Origin: Bacteroides mediterraneensis
GTDB taxonomy: Bacteria; Bacteroidota; Bacteroidia; Bacteroidales; Bacteroidaceae
Assembly: GCF_900128455.1 (NCBI RefSeq)
Contig: NZ_LT635783.1
Coordinates: forward strand, 1,700,919-1,764,918
DNA length: 64,000 bases
Direction: 5' to 3'
Shown: in pieces, positions 18,474 to 26,007 of the stretch
How the letters are laid out: each line of letters begins with the position of its first letter
Position numbering within the stretch: position 1 is the stretch's first letter
Translations under genes and position numbers: made by a program
Notes under the pieces: model-generated
Database searches by the model: none
The model's input: only the letters and a program-made list of their open reading frames with translations
What the model was told of the DNA's origin: nothing

Positions 18474-18516
18474 AAAAGCTGCCCCAATTTGTTGAAAATG
18501 AGGCAGCTTTTCCTGT
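18474..18516. terminator. Terminator, probably bidirectional, between convergent genes
   Basis: AAAAGCTGCC pairs with GGCAGCTTTT across a loop of about 20 bases, with T-rich sequence on the right and A-rich on the left. It lies 87 bases after the DUF4988 lipoprotein stop and before the repeat array. Confidence 0.7.
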
Positions 18517-18522
18517 TTTTTC

Positions 18523-18650
18523 AAACGCCTTTGCGCTGGGGGAAAAACGCACTTGCGTTTCGGTCAAAACGTCCTTGCGTTTTCCTTCAAACGCACTTGC
18601 GTTTTAGTTGAAACGTCCTTGCGTTTTGGAGTAAACGTCGAAGCGTTTTT
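18523..18650. repeat. 22-bp-periodic palindromic repeat array 2 (6 units)
   Basis: Six units begin with AAACG at 18523, 18545, 18567, 18589, 18611 and 18633, exactly 22 bp apart. Cores include AAACGCACTTGCGTTT (twice), AAACGTCCTTGCGTTT (twice) and AAACGTCGAAGCGTTT; the first unit is degenerate. They are reverse complements of the core type in array 1. The array ends about 10 bases before the stop codon of the acyltransferase gene, so it forms that mRNA's 3' tail. Confidence 0.9.
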
Positions 18651-18661
18651 CGCATACGTTT

Positions 18662-19219
18662 TCAGTCGATGTTTCCCACGGTGAATTTCTCGGGATGTTT
18701 CCCCTTGAAATCCTTGAAATACGACTTGATTTCCTTCATGTCCTTTTCAATGTCGCCCGTCGGCATGAGGTATTTCCCCGCCTTGATACATTTCTTTTGA
18801 TAGTCTATGCCTATCAGCACGATGGGAATCTGGGCTCCCAGGGCGATGTAATAGAACCCCTTTTTCCATTCCGGGTTGGCCGAGCGAGTGCCTTCCGGGG
18901 TGATGGCCAGGTGAAACGTATCGCTTTTCTTGATTCGTTCTACCAGCTGGTCCACCATGGACGTACGCTTGTCGCGGTGTACGGGAATCCCTCCCATCTT
19001 CCGGAACAGGATGCCCAGCGGGAAGAAGAACCATTCCTTCTTCATCAGAAAGCCCGACTGGCGGCCTACGGCCGTGATGAACAGTTTCCCGATAATCAGG
19101 TCCCAGTTGGTGGTGTGCGGGGCCGCGCAGATGATGCACTTCTTGAAGTCGGGCACATCCACTTCCGCTTTCCAGCCCAGCAGTTTGTGGTAGATAAACC
19201 TGCAGATGGCTTGTTTCAT
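18662..19219 (-). CDS. 1-acyl-glycerol-3-phosphate acyltransferase-like protein (PlsC fold)
   Basis: The 185-aa protein carries the acyltransferase box HTTNWD (His35 to Asp40, H-x4-D form) and the later TPEGTRS motif typical of the PlsC superfamily. It is shorter than classical PlsC (about 240 aa) and has no clear N-terminal membrane helix. It probably acts at the inner membrane to acylate a lipid or lipid-linked substrate; the acceptor is unknown. The ATG at 19219 is chosen; an in-frame GTG two codons upstream would abut the stop of the 90-aa gene before it. The two are therefore closely coupled. Confidence 0.82.
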   Translation of the reverse strand: MKQAICRFIYHKLLGWKAEVDVPDFKKCIICAAPHTTNWDLIIGKLFITAVGRQSGFLMKKEWFFFPLGILFRKMGGIPVHRDKRTSMVDQLVERIKKSDTFHLAITPEGTRSANPEWKKGFYYIALGAQIPIVLIGIDYQKKCIKAGKYLMPTGDIEKDMKEIKSYFKDFKGKHPEKFTVGNID

Positions 19220-19225
19220 GCGCAC

Positions 19226-19498
19226 TTATTTGGCCAGTTCTTCCAGTTTTTTGAACACGCTGTCCACTTCGGCATTGAAGTCGGTTCTCAGCTTCTTGTA
19301 GAACAGTTTCACGCTGCCCGGTTCGGTGTGGCTGATGCGGCTGATGATGTCGTTGCGCAAGTTGATAATCTGGAGAAACAGCTGGCTGTAAGCTTCCCGT
19401 TTTTCCGCATTGGCGTTGGCCGATTCTACCAGGCAGAGTCCTGCTGCCACTTCGGTGATATAATTGACGGTTTTTTTCAATGATTTTCTACTTGCCAT
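19226..19498 (-). CDS. Conserved small helical protein of unknown function
   Basis: The 90-aa protein (MASRKSLKKTVNYITEVAAG at the start) is helical and basic at the N-terminus. I do not recognise a domain. The start at Met (19498) is preferred over an upstream frame opening at 19567, since the extra residues look non-coding. It lies directly before the acyltransferase gene (6 bp to its ATG) and is almost certainly co-transcribed with it. A near-consensus -7 box (TATCTTTA on the minus strand, 19538-19545) lies about 40 bp upstream. Confidence 0.7.
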   Translation of the reverse strand: MASRKSLKKTVNYITEVAAGLCLVESANANAEKREAYSQLFLQIINLRNDIISRISHTEPGSVKLFYKKLRTDFNAEVDSVFKKLEELAK

Positions 19499-19590
19499 AA
19501 TTCTAAAGTTTTTAGTTAATAAAAATGGATTATGCTGTAAAGATACGATTTCTTTTGGAATATCCATGACTGGTATCGCGATTCTTATGC

Positions 19591-19663
19591 ATAAAAAACG
19601 TTCCGTACGTGTCCGGCAGCCTGTTGAAACGTGTAAAGGGAGGTGCCTGAGCGTACGGAACGG
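19591..19663 (-). terminator. Candidate terminator with a long loop, after the DUF2135-like lipoprotein gene
   Basis: ACGTTCCGTACG and CGTACGGAACG form an 11-bp perfect stem around a loop of about 48 bases. On the minus strand the stem is followed by TTTTTT. It lies about 50 bases after the stop at 19711. Confidence 0.55.
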
Positions 19664-19710
19664 AAAAGAGAGATTAGATATGTCCTGTTAGAATGAATGG
19701 AGCTATATGC

Positions 19711-20766
19711 TTATTTTGCCAGCAGCATGTTGAATTCGGTTTTCAGCAGATGCTTTTGCGGAGAAGTGGCCGCACTTCTTCCTGGTTCGATACCCTCATT
19801 GATGGTAAATTCCATCACTTTCGTGGCTCCGGTCAGTTCATCGTCGATGCTGTTGTCGGGTGTGCCTGCCGGGAAAACTCCTGAAGTGGGGTTTGAGCCT
19901 GATTTCGGGATGACGGCACTTCCTTTATAGGTTGCCCTGACGGTATAGCTTGTGGCAGTGGAAGGGTCACAGTTGGCATACATGTTTACCCATACCTGAT
20001 ACGTGCCTTTCTGCATGCAGTCTGTGTTGAAGAAGATGTTCTCACTGTTCGTTCCGTCGATATCACATCCGGCGTTGGAGTCAATGTCCAGTCCGATTTT
20101 TTCCCATTCAATGTCTGGCTCATCATAGTAATTCCCGTTCTCTAGCCAGTCGTTGAGTATTTGATACTGCTCTGAATAGTAGGGGAAAATCTGGCCATAA
20201 TAGATGATGTTTCCATTGGGTTCTACCACATACAAGTCTACATCTTTTTCATTGCTGAAACGCAGATTGACTTGCAAGTCGCCGGTTCCGGCTTCTACAA
20301 AGTGGGTCTGGCTTGTGAATCTCGGCGACACTTCTCCTCGTCTGTTTACGGTGGTAAATTCAAGGATGAAGTTTTCATTCAGGTTCTGGCTGAGCAGTAC
20401 CAGTATGGTATAGATGTAAATCTTGCCTTCTTCTGTGGCACGGCCTTGGGCGGTCACTGGGGCATCCAGTTTCACTTTGAGGTATCCGCTTTCTCCCTGC
20501 ACGCCGATATTGACATAATCGAGTTCCTCATTGGCATTCAAGGTAAGGTAAGAGGTTCCTCCGGGGAGGGCTGTTTCATCGAATGAGGCAGCTTGTAGCA
20601 TTTGTGTATTGTTGCCTACCGGGAGACTGCCTTCTGTGTATTCTCCGTTTTCTACGTCAATGAACTGCTCTTGAAGGGAACTCATTGTGGACTCGTCATT
20701 TTCCCCACAGGCGTACATGGCCATGGCGCAGAACATCATTCCAAACAGTTTGATAATTTTTTTCAT
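19711..20766 (-). CDS. Lipoprotein with a DUF2135/YfaP-like beta domain
   Basis: The 351-aa protein begins with a lipoprotein signal (MKKIIKLFGMMFCAMAMYAC, Cys20). The N-terminal third is acidic and beta-rich. At about residues 160-275 it has the pattern LQVNLRFSNEKDVDLYVVEP...NIIYYG and GTYQVWVNMY, like the DUF2135 (YfaP) family, where a DxDLYV segment precedes a Gly-rich loop. A longer frame reaches 21036 but lacks a signal peptide there, so the internal Met is chosen. The gene is divergent from the GT51 gene. Its role is unknown; it is likely exposed on the outer membrane. Confidence 0.68.
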   Translation of the reverse strand: MKKIIKLFGMMFCAMAMYACGENDESTMSSLQEQFIDVENGEYTEGSLPVGNNTQMLQAASFDETALPGGTSYLTLNANEELDYVNIGVQGESGYLKVKLDAPVTAQGRATEEGKIYIYTILVLLSQNLNENFILEFTTVNRRGEVSPRFTSQTHFVEAGTGDLQVNLRFSNEKDVDLYVVEPNGNIIYYGQIFPYYSEQYQILNDWLENGNYYDEPDIEWEKIGLDIDSNAGCDIDGTNSENIFFNTDCMQKGTYQVWVNMYANCDPSTATSYTVRATYKGSAVIPKSGSNPTSGVFPAGTPDNSIDDELTGATKVMEFTINEGIEPGRSAATSPQKHLLKTEFNMLLAK

Positions 20767-21057
20767 AGCATTCCTTTTTATGTGCTTATTCCCCCTGAAG
20801 CCGGTGAATAAATGGCAGACACAGGGAATATCCCCTTTAAGGTGGAGGGATGTGCCTGCTCCTTGGTTTTGCCTCTGATATATATATTGAGTGTGAAAAG
20901 AAAAATGTTTCTCTTTTTCCAAAAATAACGGTGAAAAAGATTGAATGCAAACGGAATAAGGTGATTTTGTTCCTGATTGTTGCTGTGATGGCACTATCTG
21001 TACGAATTTATAGGTTATGCGGATGAAATTTTCCAAAGTTTTTCAGCGAATATTTTT

Positions 21058-21065
21058 TACCTTTG
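21058..21065 (+). promoter_or_regulatory. -7 box for the GT51 gene
   Basis: TACCTTTG matches TAnnTTTG and lies 19 bp before the ATG at 21085, giving a very short leader. The -33 region is T-rich but not a clear match. Confidence 0.45.
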
Positions 21066-21084
21066 TGGCATAGACGCGAACATT

Positions 21085-23007
21085 ATGAAACGGATACTGA
21101 TTTACACGGGTGCGGGCCTGCTGGTGTGCCTCTTTCTGCTGGCCGGCGGATTGTGGATTTTCCGCAACCGCATCCTGAACCGGCTGACGGAAAAGAAGAT
21201 TGCCCAGGTGGAACAACGCTACGGGCTGGATGTGCATTATGAGAGCCTGCGCTTTGAAGGGACCGGACGGCTTTCCCTCGGGGGACTGTCGGTGGTGCCG
21301 GAGGGAAGGGACACGCTGCTGACGCTTCGTTCGGCGGCGTTTGACCTGGGCTTCTGGCAACTGCTGAAAGGCAATGTGGAGGTGCGCAATGTGTACATGG
21401 ACGGCCTCACGGTCAGTTTCGTGAAGGAGAACCAGACGGCCAACTACGACTTCCTGTTCCGCAGCCGGACGGGAGGGGAGGAGGCCGCGCAGGACCATTC
21501 GCATGCGGGATACGACAAGCGGGTGCAACTGGTGCTCGACGGGGTGTTCCGTCTGCTGCCTTCCGACGGACGCCTTACCCATCTCCGGATTCGGGAGCGG
21601 AAGGACAGCGATTCGGTCAGCCTGTTCGTGCCGGAATTCAATATTGACCATCATCGTTTCAAGAGCCGGCTCACTTTCGTGGAGGGTGCACGCACGCAGC
21701 ACTGGCAGACCGAAGGTGAAATCAATGCCGACGAACGACGGGTGTCGGTAGGCATTCAGGCTCCGGAATTGATTGTACCTTATATCCGCCGCAGGTTCGG
21801 GGCAGAGGTGTCTTTCAACCGCCTCTACCTGAGTTTCACCCAGCAGAGGGAGAACGGAAAACTGGTTTTGTCCGGGAAAACGGAAGTGGACGGACTGGCC
21901 GTGTTCCACCGCCGGTTGTCGCCGGAGCGCATCAACCTGGACGAGGGGGAGCTGGATTTCCACCTGAACGTGGAGCCGCATGCCCTGGAACTGGACAGCG
22001 CGAGTACGGTGCGTTTCAACCGTCTGCGGTTTCATCCCTACCTGCGCCTGGAACCGCCCGCCCATCTGATTGCGTCCATCCACAAACCTTCTTTCCCGGC
22101 TGAAGAGCTGTTCGGTTCCTTGCCCCATGGCTTGTTCGAGAACCTGGAGGGCATCCGGGTGGCAGGCAACCTGTCCTACGATTTCGGACTGGATGCCGAC
22201 TTGGCCTGTCCCGACAGCCTGCAGTTCCATTCCGACCTGCGTCCGGAGCATTTCCGGATTCTGGGCTATGGAGCGACCAATCTCAGCAAGATGTCGGAAG
22301 AGTTTGAATATACCGCCTACGAAGATGAAGTGCCGGTACGCACATTTCCGGTCGGACCGTCGTGGAACCACTTCCTGCCGTTCGACAGTGTGCCCCAGCT
22401 GATGCGCATGGCCGTGCTGCAAAGTGAGGACGGCGGTTTCTTCTATCATCAGGGCTTCCTGCCCGACGCCATCCGTCAGGCCATGGCCTACGACCTGAAA
22501 GCCCGCCGTTTTGCCCGTGGAGGAAGCACGATTTCCATGCAGCTGGTCAAGAACGTATTTCTGAACCGCCGCAAAAACATCGCGCGTAAACTGGAAGAAG
22601 CCTTGATTGTATGGCTGATTGAGCAGAACCGGCTGACTTCGAAAGAACGGATGTTCGAGGTGTATCTCAACATCGCGGAATGGGGACCGAGAATCTATGG
22701 TCTGCTGGAAGCCTCGGAATTCTATTTTGGGAAGCGTCCGTCGCAACTCACGCTGGAGGAATGTATCTACCTGGCTTCCATCATCCCGAAGCCGAAGCAT
22801 TTCCGCAGCTCGTTTGATGACAACGGGAGGTTGAAAGAGAACCAGGAAGGACACTTCCGCTTGGTGGCCCGCAGAATGGCCGCCAAGGGTGTCATTTCTG
22901 AAGAAGCCGCCGAGGGAATCGACCTGTCGCGGGTGGTGCTGACCGGAGAAGCCGGCAAATGTTTCTCCGACAGCCTCAGCCTTTCCGCTCCGCCGCCCGC
23001 TTTCTGA
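21085..23007 (+). CDS. GT51 peptidoglycan glycosyltransferase with an AsmA-like N-terminal region
   Basis: The 640-aa protein has one N-terminal membrane helix (about 6-26), then a long beta-rich periplasmic region (about 40-400) with the look of AsmA/DUF3971-like proteins. A GT51 transglycosylase domain follows, with catalytic Glu448 in SEDGGFFYHQG and then RGGSTISMQLVKNVFLNR. GT51 enzymes polymerise lipid II into glycan strands. There is no transpeptidase domain, so it is monofunctional. The AsmA-like fusion is common in Bacteroidetes and may guide the enzyme between membranes; this is inference. It is probably monocistronic. Confidence 0.85.
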   Translation: MKRILIYTGAGLLVCLFLLAGGLWIFRNRILNRLTEKKIAQVEQRYGLDVHYESLRFEGTGRLSLGGLSVVPEGRDTLLTLRSAAFDLGFWQLLKGNVEVRNVYMDGLTVSFVKENQTANYDFLFRSRTGGEEAAQDHSHAGYDKRVQLVLDGVFRLLPSDGRLTHLRIRERKDSDSVSLFVPEFNIDHHRFKSRLTFVEGARTQHWQTEGEINADERRVSVGIQAPELIVPYIRRRFGAEVSFNRLYLSFTQQRENGKLVLSGKTEVDGLAVFHRRLSPERINLDEGELDFHLNVEPHALELDSASTVRFNRLRFHPYLRLEPPAHLIASIHKPSFPAEELFGSLPHGLFENLEGIRVAGNLSYDFGLDADLACPDSLQFHSDLRPEHFRILGYGATNLSKMSEEFEYTAYEDEVPVRTFPVGPSWNHFLPFDSVPQLMRMAVLQSEDGGFFYHQGFLPDAIRQAMAYDLKARRFARGGSTISMQLVKNVFLNRRKNIARKLEEALIVWLIEQNRLTSKERMFEVYLNIAEWGPRIYGLLEASEFYFGKRPSQLTLEECIYLASIIPKPKHFRSSFDDNGRLKENQEGHFRLVARRMAAKGVISEEAAEGIDLSRVVLTGEAGKCFSDSLSLSAPPPAF

Positions 23008-23093
23008 CGAGGAAGGACTTCCTCCACGTTATTCTCCGATGAAAATGTTTCCGCGACGAGGACCTTCGTGCCGACCGTATTCCTTCCTCCGTG

Positions 23094-23510
23094 TTATTCT
23101 CCGATGAGGGTGGCCACGATACGCCGCCCTCCGCCGTGGTTGCGGAACTCACAGAGGTAGATTCCCTGCCACGTGCCCAGGTTCAGTCGTCCGTCGGTCA
23201 CCGGGATGGACAGGCTGGCACCCACCAGGGTCGATTTGGCATGGGCGGGCATGTCGTCCCAGCCTTCCAGCGTATGGTCGTACCAGGATTCTCGTTCACG
23301 CACCAGGTTATTGAAAATCTTTTCCATGTCGCTCCGTACGTCCGGGTCGCAGTTCTCGTTGATAGACAGTCCGGCACTGGTATGCTGGATGAAGAGGTTG
23401 AGCAGTCCGGTCTTGGGCAGTGCCGGCAGGTGGCTCAGCACCTCATCCGTCACCAGATGAAAGCCGCGGGTGCGCGGCCGGAGAGTGAAAGTGGTTTGTT
23501 GTATCATCAT
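23094..23510 (-). CDS. yjbQ: YjbQ/UPF0047 family protein
   Basis: The 138-aa protein matches the YjbQ family over its full length: the HTSAGLSINEN motif (about residues 44-54), WYDHTLEGWDDMPAHAKSTLVG and GTWQGIYLCEFR. Family members show weak thiamine-phosphate synthase activity, and their physiological role is unsettled. The stop (23094-23096) lies inside one copy of a 24-bp direct repeat. The gene lies 23 bp after the start of the neighbouring AAA/nuclease gene's stop, on the same strand, so read-through from that gene is possible. Confidence 0.9.
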   Translation of the reverse strand: MMIQQTTFTLRPRTRGFHLVTDEVLSHLPALPKTGLLNLFIQHTSAGLSINENCDPDVRSDMEKIFNNLVRERESWYDHTLEGWDDMPAHAKSTLVGASLSIPVTDGRLNLGTWQGIYLCEFRNHGGGRRIVATLIGE

Positions 23511-23533
23511 TATGACAGGTTGATTGGTTTATT

Positions 23534-25099
23534 TTATATACATTTCCAGTCACCGATGGTGCCGGTTTCGGAAGAGAAGCTGGCCCCTATCCTGTAAAGC
23601 GTGCGGGAGTCGGAAGCATATTCCTTTGCATAGCCTTTTTCCTCTATCTGCTGAAGAGCCTCTTCGGCTGTACCGTCCAGCTTGAACTCGAAGATATAGA
23701 TATATTGCGGCGTTTCCACGATGCAGTCCACCCGTCCTTGACTCTGTGCCTTTTCCACATAGACCGTGTAGACACTGACCATTCGCATAATCAGGTAGAA
23801 GGTGTACTGGAAATAACGCTCGCGTTCGGTCTCGTCCTCCTTGCGTCGCATGGTGTAGGGGATGCTGGCCAGGAAAGACGTGAAGAGGGTACGCAGGGTG
23901 TCCGTGTCGCCCGCTTCCAAGGTTTCCACCACCTCGTCCACCCATCCTTCCACGCGCTGTTTGGGCTTCAGGTAGGAGGCGGCCAACATGGTCAGGAAGC
24001 CGTTCTTCACCTCGTTGTTGGGGAAGTCGAGCAGGAACTTGTTCATGCGCATATTGTACCCCTTGATGGTGAGGTATCCGCTTTGGAAAATCATGGGCAG
24101 GGGCTGTTCCACATCCGCCTTGTAGTCGATGAACTCTTCCGGGCGGTAGTATTTTCCGGTAAGCTCGTTGAGGTTCTCGTTAAAATGGGTGAGAAGCCGG
24201 ATGAGGTAGGTGGGCGTGCCGGAGCGGAACCAGTAATCATCTACACTTTGGCTGTCTAATGCATTAAGCAGGCTGAAAGGATTATATACGTCTGTCATCT
24301 GTTTGCTGAAATGATACCCATCGTATTGCAGCTTGAGACGTTGTTTCATTTCTTCCGGCGTAAAACCATATTCGTGTGCCATTTCCGCGATGGGCTCCGG
24401 GAAATAGCGGTCTATCTCTTCCTGTGTGATGCCGCAGAGCGCTTCGTAGCGTCGGTCCATGCTGATGTCCTTGGGCTGGTTGAACCCGCTGAACACACTC
24501 ACCTGCGAGAATTTGGTGACTCCCGTCAGCAGGACGAACTGCAGGTGTGCATCGGCTCCCTTGAACACGGAGTAGAAGGCCTTCAGCACGTTGCGATGTC
24601 GGTCCTCCAGACCGGTGTCCACATCGAGCACGTCCAGAATCGGTTTGTCGTATTCATCAATCAGTACTACAGCCCGTCGTCCGGTCTGCTCGTGCGCCGC
24701 GCGGAGCACCTTGATAAAGCGTCCTCCCACGTCCAGCCGGTCGGCTTCGGAAGTCAGTCCGTAGCGGGTTTCCCAATCGGACACGTAATCCTCCAGCCGT
24801 TCTTCCAGTACGCCCGCTTGGGTGAAGTTGGAGCCGTTGAAGTCCACATGAAACACGGGATACACATTCCAGGCCTTTTCCAGCTGGTCTATTTTCAGTC
24901 CCTTGAACAGTTCCTTGTGCCCCAGGAAGTAGTGCTCCAGTGTGGACACCAGCAGACTTTTTCCGAAGCGTCGCGGACGGCTCAGGAAATAAATGCTTCC
25001 TTCTTGTGCAAGCTGGTAAATCAGGTCTGTTTTGTCAACATAGACATATCCGTCTTCGATGATGCGGTCAAAGCTCTGTATTCCGATAGGGTACTTCAT
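23534..25099 (-). CDS. AAA-ATPase-like/PD-(D/E)XK nuclease-like protein (copy 1)
   Basis: The 521-aa protein belongs to the large Bacteroidetes family with an N-terminal AAA-ATPase_like domain (P-loop SRPRRFGKSLL near 40-50; Walker B VVLIDEYDKPILD near 150) and a C-terminal DUF1703/PD-(D/E)XK domain (EFKLDGTAEEAL near 475-490). Members are multicopy and probably mobile or defence-related, but no function is established. A second copy is at 35980-37533. Its promoter seems to be supplied by a repeat element. Confidence 0.85.
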   Translation of the reverse strand: MKYPIGIQSFDRIIEDGYVYVDKTDLIYQLAQEGSIYFLSRPRRFGKSLLVSTLEHYFLGHKELFKGLKIDQLEKAWNVYPVFHVDFNGSNFTQAGVLEERLEDYVSDWETRYGLTSEADRLDVGGRFIKVLRAAHEQTGRRAVVLIDEYDKPILDVLDVDTGLEDRHRNVLKAFYSVFKGADAHLQFVLLTGVTKFSQVSVFSGFNQPKDISMDRRYEALCGITQEEIDRYFPEPIAEMAHEYGFTPEEMKQRLKLQYDGYHFSKQMTDVYNPFSLLNALDSQSVDDYWFRSGTPTYLIRLLTHFNENLNELTGKYYRPEEFIDYKADVEQPLPMIFQSGYLTIKGYNMRMNKFLLDFPNNEVKNGFLTMLAASYLKPKQRVEGWVDEVVETLEAGDTDTLRTLFTSFLASIPYTMRRKEDETERERYFQYTFYLIMRMVSVYTVYVEKAQSQGRVDCIVETPQYIYIFEFKLDGTAEEALQQIEEKGYAKEYASDSRTLYRIGASFSSETGTIGDWKCI

Positions 25100-25142
25100 G
25101 GGGCGAATGAATAATTAAGAATGAATAATGAATACTTTTTTC

Positions 25143-25183
25143 CAAAGATAGTGCAAACCGAGCGAAGCGGCAAGCGGAAAACG
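25143..25183 (-). repeat. Promoter-carrying repeat, copy 1
   Basis: This copy of a direct repeat reads on the plus strand from CAAAGATA through CGGCAAGCGG. On the minus strand it holds TATCTTTG (25143-25150) with TTGC 19 bp upstream (25170-25173), a likely promoter for the AAA/nuclease gene. A hairpin (GGAAAAC gaa GTTTTCC) follows on the right. Confidence 0.65.
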
Positions 25184-25225
25184 AAGTTTTCCAGCTTGCG
25201 TTTCCGAGGTGCGGCCTATATTCTT

Positions 25226-25266
25226 CAAAGATAGAGTGCAAACCGAGTGAAGCGGCAAGCGGAAAA
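25226..25266 (-). repeat. Promoter-carrying repeat, copy 2
   Basis: This is a near-identical second copy with a two-base insertion that widens the box spacing to 21 bp. It has the same orientation as copy 1. The two copies are 83 bp apart, with a hairpin and a GGTGCGGCC segment between them. Confidence 0.65.
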
Positions 25267-25300
25267 GAATTATACGCAACCTTTAAAAATTATTTCTAGA

Positions 25301-25331
25301 CAAGAAATATAAATATTAGTTGTATTTCTTG
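25301..25331 (+). promoter_or_regulatory. Inverted repeat upstream of the secreted protein gene, possible operator
   Basis: CAAGAAATA (25301-25309) and TATTTCTTG (25323-25331) are perfect inverted 9-mers 13 bp apart, about 50 bp before the start at 25381, in an AT-rich region. Binding is only a guess. Confidence 0.35.
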
Positions 25332-25380
25332 AAGGAAATATTTAATTTTATGACGTTGAATAAATATAAAATTTTTTACT

Positions 25381-25869
25381 ATGAAAAAATGTCTTATTGT
25401 TTGGCTCACTTTAGTAGTGAGTTTGTCGGTACTTCCTTTCAGTGTAAATGCTTCAAGTAGTCGAAATGTGGAAATTACAACTCCTGACAGATCGTTGGAG
25501 GCAAAATTCTTAAAAGCCTACCGGTCGGGAGAGTATGTAGTAGTGGAAATGTTGTTTCAGAATGTTACCGATAAAGATTATTCCATGCGTGTATTTTTAG
25601 GGGATAATGTGGTGGTGTATGATGAGCTTGGAAATCAGTATACGGGAAACATATATGGTACATTCACGAAAGAAGGTAATCTTAGACTTTCTCCGCAGGT
25701 AGAGCTTCCTGCGGATATACCGGTGCGTTTCAGCCTGTATATTCAGAATGTGGCTAGTGATGTTCAATTTCTTCCTCGAATTAACTTGAATAATATTATT
25801 GCAATCAGGCCAGCAAGGTTTGCTTCCTCAAAATTAATTATAAAAAATATTTCTATTTCCGAGATGTAG
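25381..25869 (+). CDS. Secreted protein of unknown function
   Basis: The 162-aa protein begins with a clear Sec signal peptide (about residues 1-24, ending SVNA). The rest is beta-rich, with a pattern like small extracellular Ig-like domains (VVVEMLFQNVTDKDYSMRVFLGDNVVVYDELGNQY). The family is not recognised, and it resembles DUF4352-type folds only in general character. It is AT-rich compared with its neighbours, which fits recent gain. The gene is convergent with the condensin operon and shares a bidirectional terminator with it. Confidence 0.65.
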   Translation: MKKCLIVWLTLVVSLSVLPFSVNASSSRNVEITTPDRSLEAKFLKAYRSGEYVVVEMLFQNVTDKDYSMRVFLGDNVVVYDELGNQYTGNIYGTFTKEGNLRLSPQVELPADIPVRFSLYIQNVASDVQFLPRINLNNIIAIRPARFASSKLIIKNISISEM

Positions 25870-25903
25870 GAAAAAATTGTAACATGTTCCTCGGAATGAA
25901 AAA

Positions 25904-25954
25904 TAAAAACCTTACTCAGTGAATGGTAGCCATTTATCTGAGTAAGGTTTTCAT
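25904..25954. terminator. Bidirectional terminator between the secreted protein gene and the condensin operon
   Basis: AAAACCTTACTCAG and CTGAGTAAGGTTTT form a strong stem with a loop of about 18 bases. T-rich tracts flank it on both strands. Confidence 0.82.
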
Positions 25955-26007
25955 TTTGGATTATAGCAGGTTGTCAATTCATGTTTGCCTGAGCCTGTTC
26001 TCTCTGT

